Below, in pieces: positions 51,151 through 63,003 of a stretch of 64,000 nucleotides of DNA (its first letter is position 1; each line of letters starts with the position of its first letter). The notes below the pieces were generated by a model. The model had not been told where the DNA came from. It saw nothing but the letters and a program-made list of their open reading frames with translations, and ran no database searches. Origin of the DNA: Escarpia spicata (lineage: Eukaryota; Annelida; Polychaeta; Sabellida; Siboglinidae); assembly GCA_963995525.1 (NCBI GenBank), contig OZ023217.1:2572627-2636626 (forward strand), written 5' to 3'. Made by a program: the position numbers and the translations under genes.

Positions 51151-54100
51151 TTAATTTAGCAGCTGTTTGATATAAGGCTATACATTTCAAAATGTCTACC
51201 TTAGTTTAATTTTATAGTTGTTACAAGAACGTTATAATTGTATTCCCCCATTTTCAGCAATACAATCAATACTTTTATATAAATGTATTTGTGGTGTTTG
51301 ACATTTAATTTTTGTGGTATCAAAATCCATTGCTGGGACATCCGTCCTCGTTATGAGGAGAATGTTGAGGTCGTTCCACGGTCGGTCGTTATTGTAAATT
51401 TGCCAGTAGTGACTTGTACATGGATAGATTTACAGCTCCACACTGCCTGCGTGCGTAATAAAATGACGCACGCACAATGATGTTATAAGATCATTGAGCA
51501 AACGCATGACGCTAAAACGTATGCAACTGCATTTGATGCTATGATTCCTGTGCCAGCTGGTCTTGTTTCACTGGCCGTCGGCTCAATGCAAGGGACCAGT
51601 CAGTATTTGCTTCTCCATTGGTCGTAACGTTAGCACTTGTTAATGCTACACGCAACGTTAAGTTTGATTTATATGGATATGGCTATGCTTATTAGTATTT
51701 ATACTTTCTAATTTTTTTTACACTGTGATGCAAAAACCACAAGAAAATACACTTTCACAACAGCAAAAATGTTATTGTGTTAAAATAAATTTGAAAATTT
51801 TCTACAAAATATTTTTAAAGGAATAGATAAATCACAGAAACAGGGTTTCATCTCAAAAACATTGGCACTACAGTTGTCTACACCCAAAAGTCAGTTAATG
51901 ATCCTCTCTAGCAGAGTTGACTATGGATATCAATGAGCTGTGAAGTCTTGGGCCAGACATGGCCACAGGCCACTGCTAATGGTGAGGTTGTCTTCCAATG
52001 CAGCAAGCTGTTTTAGAGATCGATTTATCCGATTTGTGAGTTGCTATAATTAGTCATACGAATGGAGGAAGTGAATGAAGACAGTGTAATTCCTCACCAT
52101 TTGGTCGGGGCTGTGTTGTTGACCTAGTTTACCGCCTGGAGCACTAATGAACTTTGACTGATGGGGACATACCCCAGCTGTCTCTTGTAAGATGTATTTT
52201 GGGTTGTTGCACTATCTTTTGATCTGACAACAGTCTCCCTGGTCTGACGGTGATCCTGACACATTTTCTGCAGAATAAGATAGTTCTGTACAGTGGGATC
52301 TGTCCTATAAATATAATTTATTACCGGAGTTTTTATATATTTACATTACAAAGGCCGTAAACATTAAAAGATGTCATCAGCACCAGGATCCAGCACTTTA
52401 GTAGGAATGTGATAAGTGGGCATGTTTGCAGGATTTGGTTCTGCAGTGTCCTGGACTTGCTGTGTGCGTCATCATGAAACATTGAGCTGTCGTAACCATG
52501 GCAACTGTTACCAGGGACTATGGGGGAGGATATTTTTATCTCTGGCTTTGATTTTTGTCCGCAGTGATGACCAGCCGTAGGTGGCGTATTCATTATATGT
52601 CGGCATCTTTTCGGGAAGTTTTTGTCCAGGAAACTAGTTTGGGTGATCCGCGGGGTGGGTTTTGTGGATCTTGGAAATAATGATATTTTTAATAGATGCA
52701 TAAAAAATTTGCAAAAATAACTGATGCCACAGACTTATGGCCAATGGTGAGAAATGAGCTTTTGAAGATGTTATGCATTTAGTTGTAACATTTGATTGCA
52801 TTGTTTATAGAAATACTTTTTTGTAGAAATCACGACTAATGCAGAGTGGATAATATTTCACAAAGTGCTACACACAAAAATCATGATTTTGTTATTTTCA
52901 ATTTTGATATTTTTTGATATTTTCTATATTTTTAAAATTTTGTTTTCATACAAAATATACAGATGGGTGAGGGCCACTGGGTCCCCCCACCTGGTGAACA
53001 TTTGCACACGGATGTTCATTCACAGCTGCATGCACATTCAGATGGCGTAATCAGTTTGGCACACGGCCAACGTGCGTTGACATTTAATACATGAGTATTT
53101 AATGCATGAGTAGCCATTGTTTTTGTCACACATGTGTAATGACCAAATACCTCCTGGCTTCCCTGTGGTTATGGTGGACGCAACAAGAGAAAGCGTCTTT
53201 GTGCAAGCGAGTGGGAGAGGTCGAAAGGTGAATGCGTCCAATCAAAATGCCATTGTTGTGTCCGCAATGATTGAGCGATCGACAGTGATGTCATTGGCGT
53301 CATATGCTTGTTGTGATGTTCGTTTTGCAATGTTATATGCAGCCATTTATAGAGACGCCGAGCTTGTTGATATCATTTACATTACCGGGTTATCAAGTCG
53401 GCCAAAAATGTATTTATACCTGACAGTGAATAGGCAGTGAGTAATATTGAGTAGGTGTCATCATTGTAATGGGATTTATAACTCTCATGATCCTCCAACT
53501 GCTGGGGTTGTTACGTTTTTTTGCTGCTTTTATTTTTACAGTAGCATTTTATAATAAGCTGATATGACCATTTGCACAAAGCATTTATTTTGTTTTTATT
53601 TAGTAATTTATTTATAAATAAATGTAATACATGCAAATTATGAAAGGATTATTAGAATGATTTTTATGTACTACATTTTCAATATTTTGTAATGTATAAG
53701 CATTGTTTAAGTATTTATATGGTTAAATATATCATATGATAATGGTGCATGTAAATCATCTGAGATTAGGTGTCATAAAAATATATTTCATTATTAATAT
53801 TATTATATTTTTATATTGAATATGACAATACTGGTGATTTTTATTTATAACTTAAGCATTTGTGTGTTTGTTAATCATAGTGACAAGGTTATCAAGTTAT
53901 GTGGTTCTATGTCAAGTGTTACTAAATTCAGTACATGTTGATGTGATATTGGTGATTTTATCGTGACTTAGGTCACAACTGCTTTTTGATGTACCTAACA
54001 GTGTATTAGGGATCGTCATAAGAATTCTGTTTAATTGGTTTATTGTTGAACAGGTGACTATCTTAATTTGATAAAGTTGTTAACATGTTCAAGCAAGGGA

Positions 54101-54186
54101 CGTATGATAACAACCGTCATTATCATGTGTACAAACACGCATTTATAATCACTGATATCACTATGGTTATGAAATTCAGATGTAAC
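51151..54186. other. intron 3 unique AT-rich sequence
   Basis: About 3 kb with no recognised repeat, RNA or coding segment. 53500-54000 is very AT-rich. The open frame at 53117-53440 (+) has no domain. Confidence 0.5.
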
Positions 54187-55283
54187 CGAAATGTGTAGAA
54201 ATAGTCAGCAGGCCATGTGCCACCTCCCCTTTGTACACTTTGTATAAATGTGTAGAAATAGTCAGCGGACCATGTGCCACCTCCCCTTTGTACACTTTGT
54301 ATAAATGTGTAAAAATAGTCAGCGGACCATGTGCCACCTCCCCTTTGTACACTTTGTATAAATGTGTAAAAATAGTCAGCGGGCCATGTGCCACCTCCCC
54401 TTTGTACACTTTGTATAAATGTGTAGAAATAGTCAGCGGACCATGTGCCACCTCCCCTTTGTACACTTTGTACAAATGTGTAAAAATAGTCAGCGGGCCA
54501 TGTGCCACCTCCCCTTTGTACACTTTGTATAAATGTGTAAAAATAGTCAGCGGACCATGTGCCACCTCCCCTTTGTACACTTTGTACAAATGTGTAAAAA
54601 TAGTCGGCGGACCATGTGCCACCTCCCCTTTGTACAAATGTGTAGAAATAGTCAGCGGGCCATGTGCCACCTCCCCTTTGTACACTTTGTACAAATAGTC
54701 AGCAGGCCATGTGCCACCTCCCCTTTGTACACTTTGTACAAATGTGTAGAAATAGTCAGCGGGCCATGTGCCACCTCCCCTTTGTACACTTTGTACAAAT
54801 GTGTAGAAATAGTCAGCGGACCATGTGCCACCTCCCCTTTGTACACTTTGTACAAATGTGTAAAAATAGTCGGCGGACCATGTGCCACCTCCCCTTTGTA
54901 CAAATGTGTAGAAATAGTCAGCGGGCCATGTGCCACCTCCCCTTTGTACAAATAGTCAGCAGGCCATGTGCCACCTCCCCTTTGTACACTTTGTACAAAT
55001 GTGTAGAAATAGTCAGCGGGCCATGTGCCACCTCCCCTTTGTACACTTTGTACAAATGTGTTGAAATAGTCAGCAGGCCATGTGCCACCTCCCCTTTGTA
55101 CAAATGTGTAGAAATAGTCAGCAGGCCATGTGCCACCTCCCCTTTGTACACTTTGTACAAATATGTAGAAATAGTACCCAGGCCATGTGCCACCTCCCCT
55201 TTGTACACTTTGTACAAATATGTAGAAATAGTACCCAGGCCATGTGCCACCTCCCCTGTGTACACTTTGTACAAATGTGTAAA
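54187..55283. repeat. 57-bp minisatellite next to exon 4, about 20 copies
   Basis: Landmarks are GTGCCACCTCCCCTTTGTAC, ACTTTGTACAAATGTGTAGA and AATAGTCAGCGGGCCAT. Some units lack the 12-bp ACTTTGTAC-type duplication (45 bp), and one lacks the AATGTGTAGA part. The array ends 126 bp before exon 4. Open frames on both strands result from the 57-bp (3 x 19) period. Confidence 0.95.
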
Positions 55284-55408
55284 TGCCGACCGTTGTCGTG
55301 TGAACGATCCCTTACTATGTCTTTTATAATATGGGTAATATTTTTACTTCTTTTACAAGATGTTTGTATGTGAGCTGCGTATGTGACGACATGTTTGTTT
55401 GTCGACAG

Positions 55409-55524
55409 ATTACATCGCTCAGCACGGCCGCATGTCGGAGGTACATGCACGCCGTGTATTCTGGCAGATCATCAACGCAGTCGAATATTGTCACAACCGC
55501 CACGTCGTCCATCGCGACCTCAAG
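55409..55524 (+). CDS. SIK2: salt-inducible kinase, coding exon 4
   Basis: A 116-nt exon after TGTCGACAG and before AAG|GTCAGT; it enters in phase 1 and leaves in phase 0. It completes Asp102 and encodes residues 103-140: [20 protein letters not shown], then [10 protein letters not shown] and HVVHRDLK. It covers alpha-D, alpha-E and the catalytic loop, with His136, Arg137 and the catalytic base Asp138. HGRM(S/T)E..AR..FWQI..AVEYCH is typical of SIKs. The donor GTCAGT is weaker than the others and would depend on U1 pairing to AAG|GT. It is sandwiched between a 25.3-kb and a 1.8-kb intron. Confidence 0.95.
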
Positions 55525-57336
55525 GTCAGTCTTTGGGGGCAACTTCAACCCATCTCATGACTGTCTGATTTAACTAAATTTTATAATAATTTTATGTGAC
55601 GTTTAAAAAGTCTCAACAAGACTAATGAAAAATATCCTCTAGTATGTGATTGATTAAATACATATTAACTATGATCGGGGGGGGGGGGGGGGCTTATGAC
55701 AAAGATGTATCCTGTGCTTTGTAAAATTGTTCTTAAATTGTTAATTAAAACTGTTTTATTTTTTATTTTTACAATCATCTGAAAGAATATCAGACTACAT
55801 TCTTTAGTGCACTACTGTGTATCTTTTATTTTATTGATGTGGCAATCATGCACAAATCAAGAAGATTATTGTCAGTGCTTAATGACTTGAAATAAAATGC
55901 AATCCAACTGGTTTAGCCCGTCATGAATCCAGTTCTTTTATGTCATGAGATACAGCTTGTACAGCTGGACATGTGTATAGCTTAAATAATATCCACAGTC
56001 AGTTTACTAAGAAAATTGTGTACATAGGTTTAAATGGTCGAAAAAAATAGATACTACCTACAGGTTTGTTTTTGCAAAATGAATTTGATTTGAGCAAGAC
56101 AAATGAAAAATTGCACTACAGAGGCCCCTTTAATAAACCTTTCGAGATGTTTTATATATACCTGGAAAAGTTAGTTAACATATTACGTTAAGCATAAAAT
56201 ATTTCTGGTAAAATTATGTTTCATTATGAATGAAAAGGTGGACATGGTTGAAGTCAACGGACCCCCCTTTCTTGAATGGCACTTAGCGATGTTTTCCTGC
56301 GACATGTTCAATATTTGTTAAGCCATCTCCATGTATCCTATCTCGTGTGCGGTGACAGATTCATGTGACGGACCCACGCATCCAATAGCATTAAATAAGC
56401 ATCCAATAGCATTAAATAAACAAATATGCAAAAGCCTGCTTAAGAGACTTGATAAATTTCCACCAGTATTGCAACAGCGTTCTTTATCTAGAACTTGACA
56501 AACTATGGAACAATCTTAGAGCTATGCGGGTTTTTCCGTGGCGAGATCGATAATGAATCAGGTCCCAGACTGATAAAGGATCAGTCATCGGTTACATAAT
56601 GGTACCTGTGCCATTTATGCACCGTGCAAAGTAGCGAATTCATCACTCATTCTTCGCCGTTGACACGTTTTCTGTAGTTGCTTCCTGTTGTCGTAGAGGG
56701 AGAATGGAACTCTTGATTATTTCATCCCCAATCTGGATCAGTAACAGTTTATTTCTCCCAATAGACTCTCCCATTCACCACTTCAAGCGACGTTAGTTCC
56801 GTCGTCTCTTTAGGATCATCCTCTCATGCTAGGTGGTCATTATTAGCAGGACGTTCACTTAATCTAGTCTTGATAGTGTGAAATCAAGTAAATATGCCGA
56901 CCATGCAGTTGTTGCTAGTCCTGCCTGCCACCATAGTACTGCAAATTAATTATTTTGTGTTTACAATTTGAATATTTTTACAGGTGCAACATTCAAACTA
57001 CAAACAATGTTTTTGGCTAAAAAATGACATTTATTTTGGTGTTAGAAAGATTGTATTAAGACATAAGAAACAGACAACCTTGGTTTAAGATGAAAACCAA
57101 AACAATCCAGAACAAAATCCCAAGTGTGAAGCCACGATTCCAAACTTGTAACATTTGTGTGAAACTACATCTAGACCACCCACAAATGGAGGCCCAAAAA
57201 AAAGAAGAATTCTTCTGTGGCAATGTCACAGCACCATGGATTGTTGGAGGGTGAGAAGTGATGTGTATCATGTCACACCTGTCGGCCTGTCAGAGATCCA
57301 GGTGTTTATGGGCACTAACTCTGTCTTTGTTTACAG
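55525..57336. other. SIK intron 4
   Basis: 1,812 bp of mostly unique sequence. It holds a run of about 15 G at 55678-55692 and a 20-bp direct duplication, ATCCAATAGCATTAAATAA, at 56381-56420. It ends in the acceptor TTTGTTTACAG. Nothing else recognised. Confidence 0.7.
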
Positions 57337-57382
57337 GCCGAGAACCTACTTATGGATTCAAATATGAACATCAAAATAGCAG
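57337..57382 (+). CDS. SIK2: salt-inducible kinase, coding exon 5
   Basis: A 46-nt exon after TTTGTTTACAG and before GCAG|GTGAGT; it enters in phase 0 and leaves in phase 1. It encodes residues 141-155, AENLLLDSNMNIKIA, plus the first base (G) of the next codon, expected to be the DFG Asp. Asn143 is the conserved metal-binding residue after HRDLKAEN. LDxNMNIKIA is the SIK form. The next exon should start AC/AT then TTTGGCTT-like sequence; it is not in the window. The activation loop, LKB1 site, UBA domain and CRTC-regulatory C-terminus are all outside. Confidence 0.94.
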
Positions 57383-58200
57383 GTGAGTGGAGTGGAGTGG
57401 GGGTGAAGAAAAGAAGTCTCCATTGGGGGGTGAAGTATGGGAGTATTTCTTGGGGGAGGGTGACATGGAGGTGATGTAGGGGAATCTCCCTTGGGGGGTG
57501 TGATGTTGATGTGAAATAAGGGAGTATTCCTTGGAGGGGTGTGATATAGAGGTGAAGTAAGGGAGTCTCCATTGGAGGGTGAAATAAGGGAATCTCCCTT
57601 GGGGTGTGACTTGAAAGTGAACTAAGAGTCTCCCTTGGGGGTGATGTGGAGGTGAACAAAGGGAGGCTTCCTTGGGAGGTGACGTGCAGGTGAACTAAGG
57701 GAGTCTTCCTTGGGGGGTGACGTGCAGGTGAATTAAGGGAGTCTCCCTTTGGGGGTGATGTGGAGGTGAACTAAGGGAATCTTCCTTGGGAGGTGACGTG
57801 CAGGTAAACTAAGGGAGTCTTCTTTGGGGGGTGACGTGCAGGTGAACTAAGGGAGTCTTCCCTGGGGGGGTGATTTGCAGGTGAAGTAAGGGAGTCTCCC
57901 TTGGGGGTTGACGTGTAGGTGAACTAAGGGAGTCTTCCTTGGGGGGGTGATGTGGAGGTGAACTAAGGGAGTCTTCCTTGGGGGTGATGTGCAGGTGAAC
58001 TAAGGGAGTCTCCCTTGGGGGGTGACATGCAGGTGAACTAAGGGAGTCTCCCTTGGGGGGTGACGTGCAGGTGAACTAAGGGAGTCTTCCTTGGGGGGTG
58101 ATGTGGAGGTGAACTAAGGGAGTCTTCCTTCTGGGGATGATGTGGAGGAGAACTAAGGGAGTCTCCATTGGGGGGCGACGTGGAGGTGAACTAAGGGAGT
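57383..58200. repeat. G-rich 38-bp minisatellite starting at the exon 5 donor, about 21 copies
   Basis: Landmarks are GAACTAAGGGAGTCTTCCTT and GGGGGGTGATGTGGAGGT. The degenerate left end (GTGAGTGGAGTGGAGTGGGG) begins at the 5' splice site itself. Most units contain G4-6 runs and AGGTGAAC, a potential decoy donor. Confidence 0.93.
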
Positions 58201-60469
58201 GAGACACCTGCATGGGTAACCCTCACTGAATGATGCACATCACTGGACTTGTAAAGAGACATGTTTAGTGACGCACACAACATTGAGTCTTTTGCGGTAT
58301 CAGTAAGCTAAGCCTCACGTCAGCAGACTAATAGGAATTTTCTGTTATGTTTAGATTTTCTGTACGGAGCATACATCAATCTCTATTTCAATGCACTATC
58401 TTTTACTAATGAGTAGGCTGCTGGAGCCTCTGAAAGAGACCAATGTTGCACCAGTGTCATGTTGTTTCTGCAAACTTGCAATGAATAATACCATTTTGAC
58501 ACCTCAATAAATCAAATGTCCTTAAATTATTAGTGCTGTTTCTGTTTTCATTGTGTGCACAGAAATATGTTAGTATTGGTAAATAAAACCTTGCTGATTC
58601 TCAAGGAGGCTTGAGTTAAAAATAGCACCTGAATGTTTTGTCGTTGAAGGAAGATAAGACAAGCGTTCGTTACTGATTTATCAGAAAATGAAAGAGCAGG
58701 AAATAGTTTTTGATGTATGATGCATTCGGTTCAGTTGATTTAATCCAGTCTTCTAGAAGTAATCAACTATCCAACAGTTAGTGTAGAAAGTTATTTATTT
58801 AAAGGGTAGTGTAATTTACTGTGAATGATAAGCCATTGGATGCATTGTGTACCAGTGAAATTTATTTTATTTAGTCATAACATTAGTCATAATTGGACTT
58901 TCCAGTAAGAGGAAATATATTTTCGTCACCATAGAAACTAGTAATTTGGGAGATGTCACAGTCATGTTATATTCTTAGTTCCTTTCATTACCACCAATTA
59001 GCATTGTTAATTTGAGCATCATGTTGTTTGTTGCCATGGAGACCAGTGATACAAATAGAACCTCCCATACTCTGGGAATTTGTTCATTTTAGGCTCCACT
59101 AATTTTTTTAGCTGTTTTCACTATAATGGTGATGGAAATATGTTTATTAATGTTTTCTTATAATCATTATATTACTATTTATGTTTATCCTGATTTGCAA
59201 CATTATAAACTGAACAGTACAGGTAAATAACTATTTGTTTAATGTGTATATATAAGTGCTATTACATATTAGGGCATACAGTTTATACCATGATATAAAA
59301 TTATAAATAACCATAAAATTAAGATATTAAATTTCATATATTAATAAATAAAATAAAACAGACATTACAATGATAATAATTATGTCACTGCCAGTATTAC
59401 CTGGTAACCAATTAAATGTTAAAAAAATATTAAATGAATAATTATTAACTGTTGTGAAATCCATAAGATATAGAAAGTAGCATTGTGGTTAGATCTTGAT
59501 TGGACAGTGCTTATTCTTATCAGTGGTTAAGCAAAAGTCAAACTGCAGTTTGGTGAAACTGCGCTGTAAATAGTGGGCCTGTTCAATTTGGCTTGAATTC
59601 GGTAATGAAAGGTCACTGCGGCAATTGCTTGGATGACGTCTTTGGGTTCCTAGAACTGACACGACTGACGCAAACGTTACATATCGTAGGCAGATAGCCG
59701 CAGCATTCATGCGCACGTCCACAGCCAGAGGTCAGGGGTCGCGCAGATGGTAGTGGCTGATTTCTAGTGTCCTGATGGAACGTGCTGTTTTTGTGTAGGC
59801 TTCTTGAAAGACGAAGCATTTGTTTATGTCACCTTGTGTATATCATCCCTGGCTCTCGGGGAAGAAACAGGCACTGGTATGGAAAGATTATCTGGTGCAT
59901 TTGGCATTCCAGAGCATCCCTCTCGCAGACGAGATGTCAGTTTCGCACGTGGCTGCAGATTACTTGACAGTTGTTCCTCGATGCACCATTCGTGCCAACT
60001 CAAAAACATGGTCGTTGTTTTTATGATTTATCGAGGTGTGATAATAAAACATGTCTTCTTCTCCCTAGTTTTCTCTTACTTTCTCACCCGGGATGTAGTT
60101 TTTAGCATGAGCCGTGTGGCGAATACTTCACTCTGTTGACAAGTCAATAACATGTTTATGAGCGTCGTTCATAACGCATGTGCCGAGGCAGTAGTACTAT
60201 GTTGTTGATACCTTGCAGCTGTGCGTCAAATTGGCTGCTTATTTAATTTGTTTGTGCTTTCTTCTCACAAATGTGACCCCACAGTGAACCGGGTATTAAG
60301 TGACACGGGCCTATTCTTACGTTGACTGGTTTAAGTTGTTATGATAAACTATACAACTCCTCCTTCATATACCTATATTCTAGTAATATTATGAGATTAT
60401 ACATGTTACTTTCTGTAGCTGGATACAATATTTGTTTGCTGTGTAAGTTTATTTGCATTCAATTTGCTT
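58201..60469. other. SIK intron 5 unique sequence
   Basis: AT-rich, no recognised gene. A GC-richer block at 59600-60000 has overlapping open frames on both strands without any recognised domain. Confidence 0.5.
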
Positions 60470-60535
60470 TCAAACAAAAAGAAGCCATGCGGCACAAAAT
60501 GATGGCGGAGATCGAAATGGTACCACCACCAGCCA
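60470..60535 (+). repeat. flanking direct repeat, left copy
   Basis: CAAACAAAAAGAAGCCATGC then GGCACAAAATGATGGCGGAG. It matches 61967-62030 (CAAACAAAACGAAGTAACGC, GGCACGAAATGATGGCTGAC) on the same strand, with the 41-bp array between. Confidence 0.7.
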
Positions 60536-60555
60536 AGAAGAAACTTGTGCTGCAA

Positions 60556-61835
60556 AAGTTTATAACAGCATGCACGCAGACATGGCCCGTACTGTCAAGT
60601 TTATAACAGCATACACGCAGACATGGCCCGAATGGTCAAGTTTATAACAGCATACACGCAGACATGGCCCATACTGTCAAGTTTATAACAGCATACACGC
60701 AGACATGGCCCGTACTGTCAAGTTTATAACAGCATACACGCAGACATGGCCCGTACTGTCAAGTTTATAACAGCATACACGCAGACATGGCCCGTACTGT
60801 CAAGTTTATAACAGCATACACGCAGACATGGCCCGTACTGTCAAGTTTATAACAGCATACACGCAGACATGGCCCGTACTGTCCAGTTTATAACAGCATA
60901 CACGCAGACATGGCCCGTACTGTCAAGTTTATAACAGCATACACGCAGACATGGCCCGTACTGTCAAGTTTATAACAGCATACACGCAGACATGGCCCGT
61001 ACTGTCAAGTTTATAACAGCATACACGCAGACATGGCCCGTACTGTCAAGTTTATAACAGCATACACGCACACATGGCCCGTACTGTCCAGTTTATAACA
61101 GCATACACGCACACATGGCCCGTACTGTCAAGTTTATAACAGCATACACGCACACATGGCCCGTACTGTCAAGTTTATAACAACATACACACAGACATGG
61201 CCCGTAATGTCAAGTTTATAACAGCATATATGCAGACATGGCCCGTACTGTCAAGTTTATAACAGCACACACGCAGATATGACCCGTACTGTCAAGTTTA
61301 TAACAGCACACATGCAGACATGGCCCGTACTGTCAAGTTTATAACAGCACACACACAGACATGGCCCGTACTGTCAAGTTTATAACAGCATACACGCAGA
61401 CATGGCCCGTACTGTCAAGTTTATAACAGCATACTCGCAGACATGGCCCGTACTGTCAAGTTTATAACAGCATACACACAGACATGGCCCGTACTGTCAA
61501 GTTTATAACAGCATACACACAGACATGGCCCGTACTGTCAAGTTTATAACAGCATACACGCAGACATGGCCCGTACTGTCAAGTTTATAACAGCATACAC
61601 ACAGACATGGCCCGTACTGTCAAGTTTATAACAGCATACACGCAGACATGGCCCGTACTGTCAAGTTTATAACAGCACACACACAGACATGGCTCGTACT
61701 GTCAAGTTTATAACAGCATACACGCAGACATGGCCCGTACTGTCAAGTTTATAACAGCATACACACAGACATGGCCCGTACTGTCAAGTTTATAACAGCA
61801 CACACGCAGACATGGTCCGTACTGTAAAGTTTATA
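60556..61835. repeat. 41-bp minisatellite, about 31 copies
   Basis: The period is 41 bp, with landmarks AGTTTATAACAGCATACACG and CAGACATGGCCCGTACTGTC. It is highly homogeneous. Most variants are CACGCA/CACACA changes at a CpG. Confidence 0.96.
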
Positions 61836-61966
61836 TTATACTATATTCAACAGGTGGCAGCATATGTATGCAGCATGTTGTGACATGGTTTTTCATTCGC
61901 TGAGTCTGGTCGTAATGTAACCAATAGGAAACAACGTTATGAAAAAATCGCATTTCCGCGCGATCA

Positions 61967-62030
61967 AACAAAACGAAGTAACGCGGCACGAAATGATGGC
62001 TGACAGCGAACCGACGCCACCCCCAACCCC
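61967..62030 (+). repeat. flanking direct repeat, right copy
   Basis: Homologous to 60470-60535, with more intact CpGs (CCGCGCGATCAAACAAAACG, AACGCGGCACG). The pair suggests an element copy split or duplicated around the 41-bp array. Confidence 0.7.
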
Positions 62031-62139
62031 CCCCCATCATTTATCATACTAGAGTTGAGTAGGCTAGAGTGTAGGTGGAGTTGATGAAGGTGTAACTAAT
62101 GGTTTTGACCCAGTGTAATGTAATGGTTTAGGTCCATCG

Positions 62140-62742
62140 CTCCTAGGTAGAGTGGTACCAGATGACGTCATAAGAATGGAGACTCTAGGTAGAGTGGGGT
62201 ACCAGATGACGTCATAAGAATGGAGACTAGGTAGAGTGGGGTACCAGATGACGTCATAAGAATGGAGACTCTAGGTAGAGTGGGGTACCAGATGACGTCA
62301 TAAGAATGGAGACTAGGTAGAGTGGGGTACCAGATGACGTCATAAGAATGGAGACTCTAGGTTGAGTGGGGTACCAGATGACATCATAAGAATGGAGACT
62401 CTAGGTAGAGTGGGGTACCAGATGACGTCGTAAGAATGGAGACTAGGTAGAGTGGGGTACCAGATGACGTCATAAGAATGGAGACTCTAGGTTGAGTGGG
62501 GTACCAGATGACATCATAAGAATGGAGACTCTAGGTAGAGTGGGGTACCAGATGACGTCATAAGAATGGAGACTCTAGGTAGAGTGGGGTACCAGATGAC
62601 ATCATAAGAATGGAGACTCTAGGTAGAGTGGGGTACCAGATGACATCATAAGAATGGAGACTCTAGGTAGAGTGGGGTACCAGATGACGTCATAAGAATG
62701 GAGACTCTAGGTAGAGTGGGGTACCAGATGACGTCATAAACA
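62140..62742. repeat. 40-44 bp minisatellite, 14 copies, nine with a perfect CRE
   Basis: Landmarks are GGTAGAGTGGGGTACCAGAT and GACGTCATAAGAATGGAGAC. Units differ by a 4-bp CTCT/TCTA indel (40 or 44 bp). Nine units hold the 10-bp palindrome ATGACGTCAT, the optimal CREB/ATF site. Four read TGACATCA and one TGACGTCG. The unit is unrelated to that at 48.2 kb apart from the CRE. Confidence 0.96.
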
Positions 62743-62757
62743 GTGCAGTGAGTCGGT

Positions 62758-62840
62758 GCAACAGCTGGCACTGCTTGCCATCAGTCCAACAGCTGGCACT
62801 GCTTGCCATCAGTCCAACAGCTGGCACTGCTTGCCATCAG
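62758..62840. repeat. 28-bp tandem repeat, 3 copies
   Basis: Landmark CAACAGCTGGCACTGCTTGC, three nearly identical units. Each contains the E-box-like CAGCTG. Confidence 0.93.
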
Positions 62841-63003
62841 CCTATTAACTATTCCTGGTAAATGCAATGTGCCAGGTAATAAAAGCACTGCTTTGGCTTT
62901 CGTTATTATTGGGTTCTTCACAGCAAGTGCGTGCAGGCAGGACGCAACGGATGTACATGCTGCTGAAATGTCACGGTGGCATAAGTCTGTACGTAGGGTC
63001 AAT

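Noticed and set aside
54176..55450. Multiple open frames on both strands with a 19-residue repeat
   Set aside because: By-product of the 57-bp non-coding array ahead of exon 4.
59489..60139. Overlapping open frames on both strands in intron 5
   Set aside because: No recognised domain, and opposite-strand frames of similar length suggest composition rather than coding.
60556..61835. CRISPR-like regular array
   Set aside because: Units are contiguous 41-bp tandem copies with no unique spacers, in an animal intron. The same holds for the other arrays.
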